Assembly (NCBI RefSeq): GCF_018408855.1
Contig: NZ_AP024322.1
Location: 1,674,001-1,738,000, forward strand
From: Caballeronia sp. NK8
Lineage (GTDB): Bacteria > Pseudomonadota > Gammaproteobacteria > Burkholderiales > Burkholderiaceae
Direction of reading: 5' to 3'
DNA length: 64,000 nt
The translations under genes were made by a program, and so were the position numbers. Position 1 is the stretch's first letter. Each line of letters begins with the position of its first letter. The notes under the pieces are model-generated. The model had not been told where the DNA came from. It did no database searches and saw only the letters and a list, made by a program, of their open reading frames with translations. Positions 21,203 to 31,582 of the stretch are shown here, piece after piece.

Positions 21203-22156
21203 TTATTGCGGCGGCAAATACTTAAGTGGGTCAACAGGTTTTCCCTGCCGGCGAACTTCGAAATGCAACATCACGCGGTCCGAATCGCTGTTCCCCATCT
21301 CAGCGATCTTCTGCCCTTTTGTCACCGCGTCTCCCTCTTTTACCATCAAAGCGCGGTTATGTGCGTACGCGGTGAGAAAAGTCGCATCATGTTTGATAAT
21401 AATGAGATTGCCGTAGCCGCGCAGCCCATTTCCGGAATAAACCACCCGGCCATCCGCCGACGCGTTGACCGCGTCTCCCGCCGCACCGCCAATATTCAAA
21501 CCCTTGTTCTTCGCGTCATCGAACGTGCCGAGAATCGGCCCGCGCGCCGGCCAGATGAACGCCGGCTGGCCCGTGGGCGCCGCCGCGTTCGCGTCCGCGC
21601 CAGGCACACCCGGTACGCCCGGCGTCGATGCCGCGCCCGGAGTTCCGGGCGCCGCGCCCATGCCCGAATTCGGACCGTAATACGGCGGCTGCGCGGCCCC
21701 GCCCGCTGGCGGCGTGGCGTACGCATTCGCGCCGTTGAGCGGCTGCGTCTGCACGCCGCCGCCGACGATCGGCGCCGTCGCCACACCCGGTGTCGCCGCG
21801 GCGAGGTTCGCGCCCGGAGGCGCCACACGCATCAACTGCCCAACTTCGATCTGGTTCGGGTTGGTCAGGTTGTTCCACGTTGCGATGTCGTGATAATTCT
21901 GACCGTTTTCCAGTGCTATCCGATATAGGGTATCGCCCGGTTTTACACGGTAATAGCCTGGCGGCGGCGGACCGTTGTCCGGCGTCTGGGCCGCCGTCGT
22001 GCCGATGGGCGCGCCCGTTCTGTCGACGACCGGCGCCATGTCCATGCGCGTCGAACACGCCGCCAGCGCGGACAACGCCAGCACGCACACGCCGCGCTGC
22101 GCCGCGCTCAGGCGTTGGTCCGCACTTCCTTCTCGCAAAGCACGCAGGATACTCAT
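21203..22156 (-). CDS. nlpD: NlpD/LytM lipoprotein, amidase activator
   Basis: NlpD activates cell-wall amidases during daughter-cell separation. The 317-residue product has a lipoprotein signal (LSALAAC), a LysM domain (about 70-115, YRVKPGDTLYRIALENGQNYHDIATWN), an Ala/Gly/Pro-rich linker and a C-terminal LytM domain. In LytM the metal-binding His and Asp positions are replaced (KNKGLNIGG, VMLHFEVR), so it should be catalytically dead, as in E. coli NlpD. It lies 4 bp after pcm and 12 bp before rpoS. Confidence 0.94.
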   Translation of the reverse strand: MSILRALREGSADQRLSAAQRGVCVLALSALAACSTRMDMAPVVDRTGAPIGTTAAQTPDNGPPPPGYYRVKPGDTLYRIALENGQNYHDIATWNNLTNPNQIEVGQLMRVAPPGANLAAATPGVATAPIVGGGVQTQPLNGANAYATPPAGGAAQPPYYGPNSGMGAAPGTPGAASTPGVPGVPGADANAAAPTGQPAFIWPARGPILGTFDDAKNKGLNIGGAAGDAVNASADGRVVYSGNGLRGYGNLIIIKHDATFLTAYAHNRALMVKEGDAVTKGQKIAEMGNSDSDRVMLHFEVRRQGKPVDPLKYLPPQ

Positions 22157-22160
22157 CGGG

Positions 22161-23225
22161 TCAAATCACTCCGGATTTTAAGGGTACAAAAAAGACGCGA
22201 TCGAGCTGCTCTTCCCGCCACTGTGTCGCCGACACGCGCGTGACGAGCGTCAGCACCTGCGACTGCGCGGCCTGCGATCCGACCGGCGCGACGAGCTTGC
22301 CGCCCACCGCCAGTTGGTCGAGCAAGGCCTGCGGCACGTCGAGGCCCGCGCAGGCGATCACGATTGCGTCGAACGGCGCGGCCGCGGGCAAACCCAGGCG
22401 GCCATCGCCGTAATGCAGCCTGATGTTCGGCACGCGCAGCGGCCGAAGGTTGAGCTTGGCGCGCTCCGACAGCGGACGCACGCGCTCGATCGAATAAACC
22501 TCAGTGGCGACCTGAGACAGCACGGCTGCCTGATAGCCGCAGCCCGTGCCGATCTCCAGCACCTTGTTCAATGCGCGCCCCGTCGCGACGAGCTCGATCA
22601 TGCGCGCGACGACGGACGGCTTCGAGATGGTCTGGTGATGACCGATCGGCAGCGCTGCGTCTTCATAAGCCTGCGCGGCGAGCCCCGGATCGACGAACAT
22701 GTGGCGCGGCACGACCGACATCGCGTTCAGCACGCGCGGATCGGTGATGCCGTTCGAGCGCAGCCGTTCGACCATGCGCTCGCGCACCCGTTCCGAGGTG
22801 AGCGTCTGCGTGCTCGCGAGCGCGACGTTGGGCGCACCTTTTCGGGTCGCGGTCGTGGCGGCAGCCGGGTCGCGCTCGGCGGGCCGCGTCGTTGCGCGCA
22901 ACGCGCTCGCGCGCGGCGCGTGAGACGCATGGCTCTTGCTCGCGGACGAAACCGGTTTCGTCGCGCCAATTGCCGCCTTCGAATCGGAACGCGCGGGAAA
23001 AACGGAAGTGGCCGGCTTCGCGGACGCCGCCGCCGTGGCGGGATTCTTCATCGGCGCGCGCGTCGCGGACGCAGACGGCTTGGCCGGTTGCGTCGGCGCT
23101 GACTTGAGCGCTGAAACGGCAGCCGGTTTGCCGCGCGAATCCTGTGCGCGCGTCGCGGGCTTGCGTGGCTCGCGAACCAGATCCGCGAGCGCCAGCGGAA
23201 AGCGCTTGGCGCGCTCCTCGCTCAT
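22161..23225 (-). CDS. pcm: Protein-L-isoaspartate O-methyltransferase with long N-terminal extension
   Basis: Pcm methylates isoaspartyl residues in aged proteins so they can be repaired. The C-terminal 215 residues are a standard Pcm, with VPRHMFVDP, the SAM loop [16 protein letters not shown] and the YGDGRLGLP motif. Before this lies an extension of about 135 residues rich in Ala, Ser, Pro, Lys and Arg, giving 354 residues in total against about 210 usually. The ATG at 23223-23225 overlaps the surE stop codon by four bases (ATGA), which supports this start. A much longer open frame upstream is rejected. Confidence 0.93.
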   Translation of the reverse strand: MSEERAKRFPLALADLVREPRKPATRAQDSRGKPAAVSALKSAPTQPAKPSASATRAPMKNPATAAASAKPATSVFPARSDSKAAIGATKPVSSASKSHASHAPRASALRATTRPAERDPAAATTATRKGAPNVALASTQTLTSERVRERMVERLRSNGITDPRVLNAMSVVPRHMFVDPGLAAQAYEDAALPIGHHQTISKPSVVARMIELVATGRALNKVLEIGTGCGYQAAVLSQVATEVYSIERVRPLSERAKLNLRPLRVPNIRLHYGDGRLGLPAAAPFDAIVIACAGLDVPQALLDQLAVGGKLVAPVGSQAAQSQVLTLVTRVSATQWREEQLDRVFFVPLKSGVI

Positions 23226-23980
23226 GTGCGGCCGCTCCCGGCACGGGCCCATTCGCGCGTCTCGGCCATGAGCTTCGTATGCGTCAGGTCGAGTTGCAGC
23301 GGCGTGATCGAGACGAAACCGTTCGCGACCGCGTGGAAATCGGTGCCTTCGCTGGCATCGAGCGCGTCGCCGGACGGGCCGATCCAGTAGATCGGATTGC
23401 CGCGCGGATCGCTCTGGCGGATCACCGGCTGCGAAGGATGACGCTTGCCGAGGCGCGTCACTTTCCATTCGCGCAGTTGATCGTAAGGCAGGCTCGGGAT
23501 GTTTACGTTCAGCAACGGATGGCCCGGCATCGGATGTTCGAGGAAATGCGCGACGATCTCCGCGGCGACGCGCGCCGCGTCTTCGAGATGGAGCCAGTCG
23601 CGGCCGACGAGCGAGAACGCGATCGCCGGAATGCCGAACATGAAGCCTTCGGTGGCAGCCGCGACCGTGCCCGAGTACAGCGTGTCCTCGCCGACGTTCT
23701 GCCCGTTGTTGATGCCCGACACGACGAGATCCGGCTGCTGCTCGAGCATGCCGGTCAGTGCGATATGCACGGAATCGGTCGGCGTACCGTTCACGAAATT
23801 GAAACCGTTCGGCGCCTGATGCACGCTCAGGGGCCGCGACAGCGTGAGCGAGTTGGAGGAGCCGCTGCAGTTTTGCTCCGGCGCCATCACGGTCACTTCG
23901 CCGAGCGGCTGCAGGACCTCGTGCAGCACATTGATGCCGCGCGCCAGATAACCGTCGTCGTTGCTGAGTAGGATTCGCAT
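23222..23980 (-). CDS. surE: 5'/3'-nucleotidase SurE
   Basis: SurE is a metal-dependent phosphatase acting on nucleoside monophosphates and short polyphosphate. The 252-residue product begins [10 protein letters not shown], which includes the catalytic Asp-Asp pair, and has [15 protein letters not shown] and [21 protein letters not shown] family motifs. The start at 23978-23980 is fixed by the invariant N-terminus. It is the first gene of surE-pcm-nlpD-rpoS and is divergent from the quinone oxidoreductase gene with 103 bp between. Confidence 0.96.
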   Translation of the reverse strand: MRILLSNDDGYLARGINVLHEVLQPLGEVTVMAPEQNCSGSSNSLTLSRPLSVHQAPNGFNFVNGTPTDSVHIALTGMLEQQPDLVVSGINNGQNVGEDTLYSGTVAAATEGFMFGIPAIAFSLVGRDWLHLEDAARVAAEIVAHFLEHPMPGHPLLNVNIPSLPYDQLREWKVTRLGKRHPSQPVIRQSDPRGNPIYWIGPSGDALDASEGTDFHAVANGFVSITPLQLDLTHTKLMAETREWARAGSGRT

Positions 23981-24083
23981 CCGATGATTGTAACCGAGGA
24001 ACATGGCGCGACGACCACTCGCAGGCTCGCGCGCGACGTCGTCCCTGCCCTACACTGAGGCCACATTTCCATGAGGAGACGCC

Positions 24084-25058
<975 letters not shown>

Positions 25059-25106
25059 CATGCGGCCTGCTATCATCGCGCGCTTTCGAAAGCGTTCCAT
25101 TGAAAC

Positions 25107-26093
25107 ATGACGAGCACCCGACCCGACGTCAGCGTCATCGTGCCGGTCTACAACTGCGCGGCGTGGCTCGAAGCCCAACTCTGCTCCGTGCTGGATCAGG
25201 AAGGCGTCGACCTCGAAGTCATCGCGATCTGTGACGGCGCGACAGACAACAGTCTCGCCGTGCTCGAATCGATGGCGGCGCGCGATGCGCGCATCCGCGT
25301 GGTCACGCAGGAAAATCGCGGCGTATCGGCGGCACGCAATGCCGGGCTCACGCTCGCGCGCGGCGAATGGATCGCGTTCGCCGATGGCGACGACTGGATG
25401 AAACCCGGCGCGTTGCGCAGCTGGATCGGCTACGGCCGCCAGCAGAGTCTCGACGTCGTTATCGGAAATGGCTTCAGCTTCGATGCGCTGCCGCCTCCCG
25501 CCGGCCCGCAGCCGATGTACGCACGCCAGCCGTGGGACGAGGTCTGCAGCGGAACGTCGTGGCTCAAGCGAACCGTGCCGAGCGACGACTGGGTCGTCTG
25601 CGTGTGGCTGCAATGCGTGAGGCGCGATTTCGTCGAACAGCACGGCCTGCGTTTCGAACCAGGCGTCGTGCACGAGGACATCATCTGGTCGCTGCAACTG
25701 GCGCTGCGCGCACAGCGCGTCGGTTTCGTGCGCGAACCGTTCTACGGATATCGACGCAATCCGCTATCCATCACGAACTCGCCGTCGCAGGCCGCCGTTG
25801 CGCGCCGCGCCGCAGGTTATCTGCGCGTGATCGACGCGCTCGTGGCAGCCGCGCTCGATGTGCGGACCGATCGGCATCTGAGCCGCATCCTGTTGCGCCA
25901 GGCCAACCGCGAGGGCGGCCATCTTCTGCATGTGCTCAGAAAGCGCCTGCACGACGACGCGATGCGCAAGCCTGTCGCGCGTCAATTCCTGCAATCCGGC
26001 CATGTCCGCGCCATGTTGAAAGGCGCGACCAACGCGAGCGAACTGTGGCGTGCGCTTCGCTGCTGGCGCATCTACGCCCGCTTCGCAACGTAA
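25107..26093 (+). CDS. Family 2 glycosyltransferase
   Basis: The 328-residue product is a GT-A fold glycosyltransferase, with VSVIVPVYNCAAWLE at the N-terminus, CDGATDNS, a GVSAARNAGL motif, the metal-binding FADGDDW, and a late acidic pair VVHEDIIW that suits a catalytic base. There is no membrane segment, so it should act in the cytoplasm or at the inner membrane surface, probably on lipopolysaccharide or another polysaccharide; the acceptor is unknown. It is 48 bp after the oxidoreductase and convergent with the GT9 gene 9 bp away. Confidence 0.87.
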   Translation: MTSTRPDVSVIVPVYNCAAWLEAQLCSVLDQEGVDLEVIAICDGATDNSLAVLESMAARDARIRVVTQENRGVSAARNAGLTLARGEWIAFADGDDWMKPGALRSWIGYGRQQSLDVVIGNGFSFDALPPPAGPQPMYARQPWDEVCSGTSWLKRTVPSDDWVVCVWLQCVRRDFVEQHGLRFEPGVVHEDIIWSLQLALRAQRVGFVREPFYGYRRNPLSITNSPSQAAVARRAAGYLRVIDALVAAALDVRTDRHLSRILLRQANREGGHLLHVLRKRLHDDAMRKPVARQFLQSGHVRAMLKGATNASELWRALRCWRIYARFAT

Positions 26094-26102
26094 GCGAGAC
26101 GA

Positions 26103-27077
26103 CTAGAAACGCCGCGATTGCGCGCCGGGCACCATGCCGACGCGCGTCGTCTGCGCTGCGTTCGCGTCGCCGAAACCAGCGGCCGCGTATCGATGGCCCG
26201 TGCGTGCATGCGTGCCACGCAGCGTCTGAAAGGCCGCCGTCACACGTCGCACCGACAGCAGGCGCTGCCACAACCGCTCCTTGAGCCCACCGAAGGGCAA
26301 CACGGAAGGCGGCAGCACGATCGCACCCGGACCCCAACCCGGACGCCAGGAGCGCGCGAGGCCCCGGCGCATGAAAAGCGAGAGCGTGGGCACGCCGATA
26401 CACGACGCGAGATGCCCGAGCCCCGAATCGTTGCCGATGAACCAGGACGACTCGGCGATCCACGTCGCGACTTCGCTCAGACGCGGCAGCGCGTGGACTT
26501 CGCAGCCTTGCTCGGCGATATCGCCCCAGACGCCGAATTCGTCGGGCGCCACGAGAAAGCTCGGCTGCAACTGACGACGCGTCAGCACGCGCGACAGCGC
26601 GAGAAATTTTTTGCGGCCCCACATCTTCTCGGGATGACTGCCGGTCGGATGAATGACGACCCGATCGACGAAGCGCCCTTGCATGACGCCCGCCGGCACG
26701 ACGAGCCCGTTTGCGCGCGTCACGTCGCGCAGGCCCAGCACTTTCGTCGTGATCTCGACGATACGGTCCACCATGTGTTTCGAGCCGCCATATTCCGGCA
26801 GCTTCGCGAGGCAGAGCGTCGTGCCCGAGCGGCTCAGCGTGGACGCATAGTCGGTGGGCAGCAGCTCGATCACGGTGTCGAACGCGCCGCGCCATGCATC
26901 GGGTTGCCCGACGGCCATATGCGGAAACCAGTCGGCGAGTTGCTCCGCCACCCAGCCGAACACGACGGGCCTGTAACCGTTGCGGATGAGATTGTTGACG
27001 AGGACGAGCCCGATAAGGCTGTCACCGATCGGCGATGGCAAGACCACCGCTATCGAAGTGTCAGTGCTCAGTTTCAT
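26103..27077 (-). CDS. Family 9 glycosyltransferase (heptosyltransferase-like)
   Basis: The 324-residue product begins MKLSTDTSIAVVLPSPIGDSLIG, has the GT-B domain motifs VVIHPTGSHPEKMWGRKKF and GNDSGLGHLASCIGVPTLSLF, and ends in a basic, Arg/Ala-rich tail. These match the ADP-heptose:LPS heptosyltransferase superfamily, though the core waaC/waaF enzymes are more conserved, so this may be an accessory enzyme. The start at 27075-27077 is chosen because upstream codons look non-coding. It is tail to tail with the GT2 gene. Confidence 0.85.
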   Translation of the reverse strand: MKLSTDTSIAVVLPSPIGDSLIGLVLVNNLIRNGYRPVVFGWVAEQLADWFPHMAVGQPDAWRGAFDTVIELLPTDYASTLSRSGTTLCLAKLPEYGGSKHMVDRIVEITTKVLGLRDVTRANGLVVPAGVMQGRFVDRVVIHPTGSHPEKMWGRKKFLALSRVLTRRQLQPSFLVAPDEFGVWGDIAEQGCEVHALPRLSEVATWIAESSWFIGNDSGLGHLASCIGVPTLSLFMRRGLARSWRPGWGPGAIVLPPSVLPFGGLKERLWQRLLSVRRVTAAFQTLRGTHARTGHRYAAAGFGDANAAQTTRVGMVPGAQSRRF

Positions 27078-27351
27078 TCTTGTTCTCGCGGGATCGCGCG
27101 GATGAACGCCGCGCCGATCCCGCGCATGGGCGCCCAAATACGGAGTGTGGCCTGGTATGCGTTACAGCTTTATGTGCGTGCGCCGTTGATTCACCCCAAA
27201 GCACGGGCGGGTCCGCCTCGACCCGATGTGCAGCGCACGGATACCGCAGCATGATAGCGATACCCGCCTCGTGTGACCATAACCGATCTGCCGGGACAGG
27301 TTTGGCATGTTTTGTCACGCACGCCTGGGTCTGCGAAGGCAACGCAGCCCG
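27078..27351. other. 274-bp gap upstream of the GT9 gene
   Basis: No gene is supported. It holds an imperfectly spaced hairpin GCGGGATCG (27088-27096) and CGATCCCGC (27115-27123) close to the GT9 start, and presumably the GT9 promoter and the end of the ABC-transporter transcript. Confidence 0.5.
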
Positions 27352-28176
27352 TCAGAGCTTTTCCGTTTCTCCGCTCTTCGGCTGCCACTTCATGAGCCGC
27401 CGCTCGACCAGCGCGACCAGCCCGTCGAGCACGAGCGCGAACGCCGTCAGCACGAGAATGCCGGCGAACACCGTGTTGATATCGAAAGTGCCTTCGGCCT
27501 GCAGGATCAGATAGCCGACGCCGCGCGCCGAGCCGAGATATTCACCGACCACCGAGCCCACGAACGCCAGCCCGACCGACGTATGCAGGCTGGAAAACAC
27601 CCAGCTCGTCGCGCTCGGCAGATAGACGTGCCGCAGCAGCTGCCTGCGGTTCGCACCGAGCATGCGCGCGTTGGCCAGCACGACCGGGCTCACTTCCTTC
27701 ACGCCCTGATAGACGTTGAAGAACACGATGAAAAACACGAGCGTCACGCCGAGCGCGACCTTCGACCAGATGCCGAGTCCGAACCACACCGCGAAGATCG
27801 GCGCGAGGATCACGCGCGGCATCGAGTTGGCGGCCTTGATGTACGGATCGAGCAGCGCGCTCATCGTCGGCGCGAGGGCGAGCCAGAGACCGACCGCCAG
27901 TCCGAACACGGTGCCGATCACGAACGCCAGCACTGTTTCGATCAGCGTCACCCACAGATGGATATAGATCTCGCCGCTGGTGAACCACTCCCAGATTCGC
28001 ACGAGCACCTTCTGCGGCTCGCCGAAGAAGAACGCGGCCTTGTTGGCGTCGTCGAAATAGAAAGGCGGCAGGAGCGTCGGGCTCGTCAGCGCGTACCACA
28101 GCGCGAAACACACGAGCAGCAACAGCCATTGCCACACGATGAGATTCGCCCGATTCGGGCGCAGCTTGTTCCACAT
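27352..28176 (-). CDS. ABC transporter permease, SsuC/TauC type
   Basis: The 274-residue product is an inner-membrane permease with about six helices and the EAA-type loop in KAANSMPRVILAPIFAVWFGLG that contacts the ATPase. It belongs to the binding-protein-dependent transport family used for sulfonates, nitrate, taurine, pyrimidine precursors and aromatic acids. It is the last gene of the set, 13 bp after the ATPase gene. Substrate is not determined by sequence alone. Confidence 0.9.
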   Translation of the reverse strand: MWNKLRPNRANLIVWQWLLLLVCFALWYALTSPTLLPPFYFDDANKAAFFFGEPQKVLVRIWEWFTSGEIYIHLWVTLIETVLAFVIGTVFGLAVGLWLALAPTMSALLDPYIKAANSMPRVILAPIFAVWFGLGIWSKVALGVTLVFFIVFFNVYQGVKEVSPVVLANARMLGANRRQLLRHVYLPSATSWVFSSLHTSVGLAFVGSVVGEYLGSARGVGYLILQAEGTFDINTVFAGILVLTAFALVLDGLVALVERRLMKWQPKSGETEKL

Positions 28177-28189
28177 GGTCGGTCTTGTC

Positions 28190-29017
28190 TCAGTCGGCGG
28201 CGGGCTTCAGTTGCTGCTGATAGCCCTTCAATACTTCCTCGCGCAGCACGCCCCAGATCTGCGCGTGCAGTTCGACGAAGCGCGGATGCGAGCGGATTTC
28301 GGCGACATCGCGAGGGCGCGGCAGATCGATCACGAACTCGCCGATCGGATGCGTGCCCGGCCCCGCCGACAGCACGATCACGCGGTCGGACATCGAGATC
28401 GCTTCGTCGAGGTCGTGGGTGATGAAGAGCACGGCCTTGCGCTTCGCCGCCCACAGATCGAGCAGTTCGTTCTCCATCAGCTGACGCGTCTGGATGTCGA
28501 GCGCGGAGAACGGCTCGTCCATCAGGATGATGTCGGGATCGAGGATGAGCGTCTGCGCCATCGCGACGCGCTTTCGCATGCCGCCCGAAAGCTGATGCGG
28601 ATAACGGTCGCCGAAGCCGCCGAGTCCCACGCGCTTGAGCCATTCCTCGCCGCGCGCGTCGGCTTCGGCCTTCGGCACGCCGCGGAACGCGAGGCCGGCG
28701 CTCACGTTGTCGAGCGCGGAGCGCCACGGCATCAGGCCGTCGGCCTGGAACATGTAACCCGCGCGCCGGTTGATGCCAAGAAGCGGCTCGCCGAAGACGC
28801 TCACCGTGCCCGACGAAGGCTCGAGCAGCCCCGCCGATACGTTGAGCAGCGTGGACTTGCCGCAGCCCGTCGGCCCGACCACCGAAACGAATTCGCCGGG
28901 CGCGATCGCGAGACTCGTATCGCGCACCGCGGTGTAGCGATCGCTGCGACGCTCACGCGAGGCGAACGTGCAGGTGACGTCTTCCAGCGCGAGCGCGGGT
29001 ATCGAAGGCGCGCTCAT
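28190..29017 (-). CDS. ABC transporter ATP-binding protein, SsuB/TauB type
   Basis: The 275-residue ATPase has Walker A GPTGCGKST, the signature LSGGMRKRVAMAQ, Walker B ILMDEPFSALD and the switch His in FITHDLDEA. It energises the neighbouring permease. It begins 3 bp after the stop of the binding-protein gene, so translation is probably coupled. Confidence 0.93.
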   Translation of the reverse strand: MSAPSIPALALEDVTCTFASRERRSDRYTAVRDTSLAIAPGEFVSVVGPTGCGKSTLLNVSAGLLEPSSGTVSVFGEPLLGINRRAGYMFQADGLMPWRSALDNVSAGLAFRGVPKAEADARGEEWLKRVGLGGFGDRYPHQLSGGMRKRVAMAQTLILDPDIILMDEPFSALDIQTRQLMENELLDLWAAKRKAVLFITHDLDEAISMSDRVIVLSAGPGTHPIGEFVIDLPRPRDVAEIRSHPRFVELHAQIWGVLREEVLKGYQQQLKPAAD

Positions 29018-29020
29018 CGG

Positions 29021-30058
29021 TCAGACCTTGACGGTGGCAAGCGCCTTCTTCACGAAGTCGTTGGTCCAGGTCTTCGACAGGTCGATCGGCTTGCCCTTCA
29101 CGGTTTCGTCGAAGGCCTGCAAGGTCTTGAGCGAGGTCGCGGGACCGTCGGCGGGCATCAGGCCGTCCGGCGACAGCGCTTCCTTCACGTGCTGCCACGA
29201 ATCGAGATAGAGCGCGCGGTCGCCGAGCAGATAGCTTTCCGGCACCGTCGAAATCAAGTCCTTGCCCGATGCCGCTTGCAGCCACTTGAGCGCGCGCACC
29301 ATCGCGTTGGTGAGCGCCTGCGTCGTGTTGGGATTCTTCGTGATGAAGCTCTGCGATGCATACAGGCAACCGGCCGGCATATTGCCGCCGAACACCTTGA
29401 CGGTATCCGCGAGCGTGCGCGTGTCGGAGACGATACGGATATCGCCCGCGCGATCGAGCTTGGTCATCACCGGATCGAGATTGGCGATGGCGTCGATCTG
29501 GCCGGATTGCAGCGCGGCGATCGCGCCCGCGCCGGCGCCCACGCCGATAAACGACACATCGCTTGCCTTAAGCCCCGCCTGCGCGAGCACGAAGCTCGCC
29601 ATGATCGACGTCGACGAACCCGGCGCCGTCACGCCGATCTTCTTGCCCTTCAGGTCCGCGACCGACTTGTAGTTCGGCATGGCCTTCTTCGACACCGCGA
29701 GCACGATCTGCGGCGCGCGTCCCTGCAACACGAATTCGCGGAAGTACTGGTTCTTCGCCTGCAGCAGCAGCGTGTGCTCGAACGCGCCGGACACCACGTC
29801 CGCGCTGCCGCCGACCGCCGCCTGCAAGGCCTTCGCGCCGCCCGCGAAATCGGCGATTTCGATTTCGAGCCCTTCGTCCTTGAAATAATTGCGACGCTCC
29901 GCGATCGTGAGCGGCAGATAGTAGAAGAGATTCTTGCCGCCGACCGCGATCGATACCTTCGTCTGCTCGGGCTTGCCCTGCGCGAATGCGAGCGGCATCG
30001 CCGACCAGGCACTGCCCGCGAGCACGGCGCCGCTCGCGATGAACGTTCTGCGTTTCAT
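29021..30058 (-). CDS. ABC transporter substrate-binding protein, NMT1/THI5-like
   Basis: The 345-residue periplasmic protein has an N-terminal export signal MKRRTFIASGAVLAGSAW ending near AFAQG, with a twin-arginine motif that could direct it to the Tat route. The mature part has the family's two-lobe features (LYYLPLTIAE-like start, VAVSKKAMPNYKSVADLKGKKIGVTAPGS split over about residues 120-150). Relatives bind sulfonates, taurine, nitrate, or aromatic and pyrimidine compounds. AGGAGA precedes the ATG. It heads the transporter operon and follows the CoA-transferase gene by 50 bp, in the same direction. Confidence 0.9.
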   Translation of the reverse strand: MKRRTFIASGAVLAGSAWSAMPLAFAQGKPEQTKVSIAVGGKNLFYYLPLTIAERRNYFKDEGLEIEIADFAGGAKALQAAVGGSADVVSGAFEHTLLLQAKNQYFREFVLQGRAPQIVLAVSKKAMPNYKSVADLKGKKIGVTAPGSSTSIMASFVLAQAGLKASDVSFIGVGAGAGAIAALQSGQIDAIANLDPVMTKLDRAGDIRIVSDTRTLADTVKVFGGNMPAGCLYASQSFITKNPNTTQALTNAMVRALKWLQAASGKDLISTVPESYLLGDRALYLDSWQHVKEALSPDGLMPADGPATSLKTLQAFDETVKGKPIDLSKTWTNDFVKKALATVKV

Positions 30059-30108
30059 CGTCTCTTGTCTCCTGTTTTCATCGTTATCAACGCTGTCCGG
30101 CCGAAGGT

Positions 30109-31314
30109 TCAGATCACCTTCGCCGCCCGCAGCCGCGCAATGTCGTCGGCATCATACCCGAGCGTTTGAAGTACTTCATCCGTGTGTTCACCGAGTTGCG
30201 GGCCGAGCCAGCGCGTTTCACCGGGCGTTTCGGACAGCTTCGGCGTGACGTTCGGCAGCGTGATTTCGCGGCCGTCCTGCCAGGGAAAGCGTTGCAGCAT
30301 CTGGCGCGCGATGTATTGCGGATCGGTGAACATGTCCGCGACGCTATAGATGCGCCCGGCCGGCACGTCGGCGGCATTGAGCACCGCGAGCGCTTCATCG
30401 ATGCTGCGCGTCGCAAGCCACGCGGCGATGGCGTCGTCGATTTCCTGGGTGCGCGGCACGCGGCCGTCGTTCGACGCGAGCGCGGGATCGTCCGCGAGGT
30501 CCGCGCGGTCGATCGCGTTCATCAGGCGCCTGAAGATGGGATCGCTGTTGCCGCCGATCACGATGCTGCCGTCGCGGCACGGATACGTGTTCGACGGCAC
30601 GATGCCCGGCAGCGACGCGCCGGTGCGTTCGCGCACCATGCCGTACACGCCGTATTCCGGCACGACGCTCTCCATCATGTTGAAGACGGCTTCGTACAGC
30701 GCGACATCGACCACTTGTCCCTTGCCGCCGTTCACCTGCCGGTGATGCAGCGCCATCAGCGCGCCGATCACGCCGTGCAGCGCGGCGATCGAATCGCCGA
30801 TCGAAATGCCGATGCGCGGCGGCGGCAGATCGGGATAGCCGGTGATATGACGCAGCCCGCCCATCGACTCCGCGATCGCGCCGAAGCCCGGACGATCGCG
30901 ATAAGGACCGGTCTGTCCGTAGCCCGACAGACGCACCATCACGAGGCCGGGATTGTCGGCGGACAGCACTTCGTAGCCGAGCCCGAGTTTTTCGAGCAGC
31001 CCGGGCCGGAAATTCTCGACGACGATATCGGCTTCCTTTGCGAGCCGCCGCACGATCTCCTTGCCCTCGTCGGCCTTGAGATTCACCGTCACCGATTTCT
31101 TGTTGCGCGCCTGCACTGCCCACCACAGCGACGTGCCGCCCACTTCGGGATACAGCTTGCGCCACTTGCGCAACGGGTCGCCGCCGTTGGGGTCTTCGAT
31201 CTTGATGACGTCAGCGCCGAATTCGCCCATGAAGCGCGCGGCGAACGGCCCCGCGATGAGCGTGCCGAGCTCCAGCACTTTTACGCCGGCGAGCGGTCCA
31301 GTCGATGCGCTCAT
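30109..31314 (-). CDS. CaiB/BaiF family CoA-transferase (class III)
   Basis: Class III CoA-transferases move CoA between carboxylic acids, with an aspartyl-CoA intermediate. The 401-residue product has the N-terminal GVKVLELGTLIAGPFAARF, the GFGAIAESMGG segment, the catalytic-Asp region GISIGDSIAALHG and the TPGETRWLG-like C-terminal part. The donor and acceptor are unknown. It is upstream of, and co-directional with, the ABC transporter, so the imported compound may be a carboxylate that it activates; that is inference. Confidence 0.9.
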   Translation of the reverse strand: MSASTGPLAGVKVLELGTLIAGPFAARFMGEFGADVIKIEDPNGGDPLRKWRKLYPEVGGTSLWWAVQARNKKSVTVNLKADEGKEIVRRLAKEADIVVENFRPGLLEKLGLGYEVLSADNPGLVMVRLSGYGQTGPYRDRPGFGAIAESMGGLRHITGYPDLPPPRIGISIGDSIAALHGVIGALMALHHRQVNGGKGQVVDVALYEAVFNMMESVVPEYGVYGMVRERTGASLPGIVPSNTYPCRDGSIVIGGNSDPIFRRLMNAIDRADLADDPALASNDGRVPRTQEIDDAIAAWLATRSIDEALAVLNAADVPAGRIYSVADMFTDPQYIARQMLQRFPWQDGREITLPNVTPKLSETPGETRWLGPQLGEHTDEVLQTLGYDADDIARLRAAKVI

Positions 31315-31344
31315 GATTTCGTCTCCCTTATTTTTGTATGGACT

Positions 31345-31569
31345 TCAAAGCGGGATGTCGAGCGGCCTGAAACGCGGCGTGCCGTCGGCGAGTGTCTCGT
31401 TGAACATCGCGGCCGGGCGAACCCACAAGCCGCGTTCGTGCGGCCACAGATGCTCGTAGACGATCATCGCTTCCTCGGTTTCCGAGTGACGCGCGACGCC
31501 GATCACGCGATACAGGCCACCCTTGTAATGACGATGCGTCGCGAGCGCGAGAGCTTCGGTTTCTGTCAT
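31345..31569 (-). CDS. DUF1653 domain protein
   Basis: The 74-residue product has the DUF1653 core: HYKGGLYRVIGVARHSETEE followed by YEHLWPHERGLWVRPAAMFNE. Function is unknown. The start ATG at 31567-31569 lies 13 bp after recR and excludes a longer in-frame start within recR. Its place between recR and the CoA-transferase suggests co-transcription. Confidence 0.82.
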   Translation of the reverse strand: MTETEALALATHRHYKGGLYRVIGVARHSETEEAMIVYEHLWPHERGLWVRPAAMFNETLADGTPRFRPLDIPL

Positions 31570-31582
31570 CGATTCGATTCCT

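Noticed and set aside
28139..30169. Plus-strand open frame across the ABC transporter genes
   Set aside because: Antisense to three genes with intact Walker, signature and export-signal motifs.
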